16,612 bases of DNA. Source: Proteiniphilum sp. UBA4084. GTDB lineage: Bacteria > Bacteroidota > Bacteroidia > Bacteroidales > Dysgonomonadaceae. The notes below the pieces were generated by a model. That model was not told the origin of the DNA, did no database searches, and worked only from the letters and a program-made list of their open reading frames with translations. The DNA is taken from contig DFYK01000040.1 of NCBI GenBank assembly GCA_002383605.1, forward strand, positions 1 through 16,612. The letters run 5' to 3'. A program made the translations under genes and the position numbers. Below are positions 15,582-16,612 of this stretch, piece by piece (the first letter of the stretch is position 1; each line of letters starts with the position of its first letter).

Positions 15582-15872
15582 AAAGCAGTAATGATAATAT
15601 TGGACCAGGCACACTACGACAAGCTCGTGGATGACCTGAGCTCAATGAATATCCGGGGTTTCACTTCCTGGAAAGAGGTCTTCGGAAATGGAAGCAAGGA
15701 CGGATATCCGCACTATGGATCGCATGCTTGGCCATCCGTGAACAACGCCATCCTCACGGTGGTGGAGGACGACAGGGTGCCCATTCTCATGAAATACCTG
15801 AAAGAGATGGATGAAGATTCCGCCAACCTGGGGCTGCGTGCCTTCGTGTGGCACGTGGAAGATATGATTTGA
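15579..15872 (+). CDS. PII-like small protein following the RND operon
   Basis: A 97-residue soluble protein with the beta-alpha-beta pattern of the PII (GlnB-like) ferredoxin fold: MKAVMIILDQAHYDKLVDDL (strand and helix), then RGFTSWKEVFGNGSKDG (strand and glycine-rich loop), NAILTVVEDDRVPILMKYL and GLRAFVWHVEDMI. The loop YPHYGSHAWPSVNN replaces the long T-loop, and the uridylylation tyrosine context of GlnB is absent, so it is a relative and not a nitrogen regulator. I recall similar small PII-like or DUF3240-like genes next to RND pumps, but the link to the pump here rests on position only. I chose the ATG at 15579 over a TTG at 15555, which would fall inside the -7 box. A terminator-like hairpin follows 21 bp after the stop. 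Confidence 0.75.
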   Translation: MKAVMIILDQAHYDKLVDDLSSMNIRGFTSWKEVFGNGSKDGYPHYGSHAWPSVNNAILTVVEDDRVPILMKYLKEMDEDSANLGLRAFVWHVEDMI

Positions 15873-15879
15873 TTGGATA

Positions 15880-15908
15880 TTTGATTTTTTTTTGGAGGCG
15901 TTGCTTTG
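15880..15908 (+). promoter_or_regulatory. possible lpxC promoter overlapping the terminator hairpin
   Basis: TTTG (15880-15883) is followed after 17 nt by TTGCTTTG (15901-15908), one mismatch from TAnnTTTG. Transcription would start near 15914, inside the 3' arm of the hairpin, so the lpxC transcript would not contain a complete hairpin. The spacing is on the short side and the -7 box is imperfect. Confidence 0.3.
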
Positions 15909-15937
15909 AGGTGACGCCTTCCTCTTTATTTTTTTAT
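15894..15937 (+). terminator. intrinsic terminator after the PII-like gene
   Basis: GGAGGCGT (15894-15901) pairs with ACGCCTTCC (15914-15922) with one bulged base, leaving a 12-nt loop, and a T-rich tract (TCTTTATTTTTTT) follows to about 15935. It would end the efflux/PII transcript. The T tract stops two bases before the lpxC ATG, which is unusually close. Confidence 0.7.
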
Positions 15938-15938
15938 A

Positions 15939-16612
15939 ATGAAACAAAGAACAATAAAAGAACCGTTTTCTATCCAGGGAAAAGGATTGCACAGCGGATT
16001 AAAAACCACCATTACATTTTGTCCCGCACCGGTCGACTTCGGATACAAGATAAAACGGACTGATCTGGCAGAAAAACCTGTCATTGCCGCTTCGGCAGAA
16101 AATGTAAAACATACCCAAAGATGCACCCTGTTGTCGGTCGACGGAGTGGAGGTGGCTACCATAGAACATGCGCTGGCCGCACTCTACGGATGTGAGATCG
16201 ACAATTGTCTGATCGAAATAGACTCACCCGAGTTTCCCATCCTGGATGGCAGTTCCATCGAGTATGTGCAGCAAATTCAGCGCGTTGGATGTAAGTCACA
16301 GTCCAGGGAGAGAATCTATTTTGAGGTGGAGCAGAACATTGAATATGTTGATGCCGAAACCGGTTCTTATCTGATGCTGATGCCTGCTGATAGCTTTGGT
16401 GTCAATGTACAGATTGCTTTCAACTCGGAAGTGCTGTCTGTACAACATGCCTCATTGGAGAGCCTGTCCGACTTTAAGACGGAGATATCCATGTGCAGAA
16501 CCTTTGTGTTCATCAAAGAGATAGAGAATCTCCTCCAACATGGACTGATCAAGGGGGGCGATCTGGATAACGCCATTGTCATCTACGACCAGCTCATCAA
16601 TCAGCAGGAAAT
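15939..16612 (+). CDS. lpxC: UDP-3-O-acyl-GlcNAc deacetylase (LpxC), N-terminal part
   Basis: The frame from ATG 15939 (MKQRTIKEPFSIQGKGLHSG) is open to the window end, giving 224 codons. LpxC removes the acetyl group from UDP-3-O-acyl-N-acetylglucosamine, the committed step of lipid A synthesis, in the cytoplasm. Visible marks are GKGLHSG (14-20), VATIEHALAAL (72-82, with catalytic-base E76 and zinc ligand H77), DSPEFPILDGSS (95-106) and SMCRTFVF. The second zinc-binding segment lies beyond the window. In Bacteroidetes this gene usually continues into a FabZ dehydratase domain; that cannot be seen here. The gene is not preceded by lpxD, its common neighbour in this phylum. There is no Shine-Dalgarno; the region before the ATG is an AT-rich T tract. 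Confidence 0.95.
   Translation, partial: MKQRTIKEPFSIQGKGLHSGLKTTITFCPAPVDFGYKIKRTDLAEKPVIAASAENVKHTQRCTLLSVDGVEVATIEHALAALYGCEIDNCLIEIDSPEFPILDGSSIEYVQQIQRVGCKSQSRERIYFEVEQNIEYVDAETGSYLMLMPADSFGVNVQIAFNSEVLSVQHASLESLSDFKTEISMCRTFVFIKEIENLLQHGLIKGGDLDNAIVIYDQLINQQE

Overview
The window (about 16.6 kb) reads as chromosomal sequence of a Bacteroidetes bacterium, probably order Bacteroidales; a Dysgonomonadaceae-type genus is a guess. The grounds are a TopA with C-terminal repeats and a Lys/Thr tail, AT-rich ribosome-binding regions, and several Bacteroidetes-type -7 boxes (TAnnTTTG) in front of genes. It shows no phage, transposase, integrase, CRISPR array, rRNA or tRNA gene that I can support.

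Left part (1-3490): the 3' end of topA and a GNAT acetyltransferase run rightward and meet a leftward pair of half-size chromate-transporter (ChrA) genes. The two chrA halves are separated by exactly one in-frame stop codon. Upstream of them is an unusually long 270-nt leader behind a good Bacteroidetes promoter.

Middle part (3491-8670): all genes run leftward. They are a stand-alone TrpB2-type tryptophan synthase beta chain, a fused malic enzyme/phosphotransacetylase-like protein (MaeB), a DUF2461 protein, and a small OB-fold-like lipoprotein joined to DUF2461 by a zero-gap stop/start. Between maeB and trpB lies a roughly 100-bp imperfect palindrome.

Right part (8700-15872): a decayed LytTR (response-regulator DNA-binding) fragment precedes a rightward tripartite efflux operon: TetR regulator, TolC-like outer-membrane channel, lipoprotein membrane-fusion protein and AcrB-type RND pump. 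A small PII-like protein with its own promoter-like box follows. TetR presumably represses the operon; TolC, adaptor and pump should assemble into one envelope-spanning efflux machine; the PII-like protein may tune it.

Right edge (15894-16612): a terminator-like hairpin, then the start of lpxC (lipid A synthesis; in this phylum usually an LpxC-FabZ fusion), cut by the window end.

I found no clear-cut new defence or mobile system. The best leads are the palindromic element before trpB, the chrA leader, and the PII-like gene attached to the RND operon.
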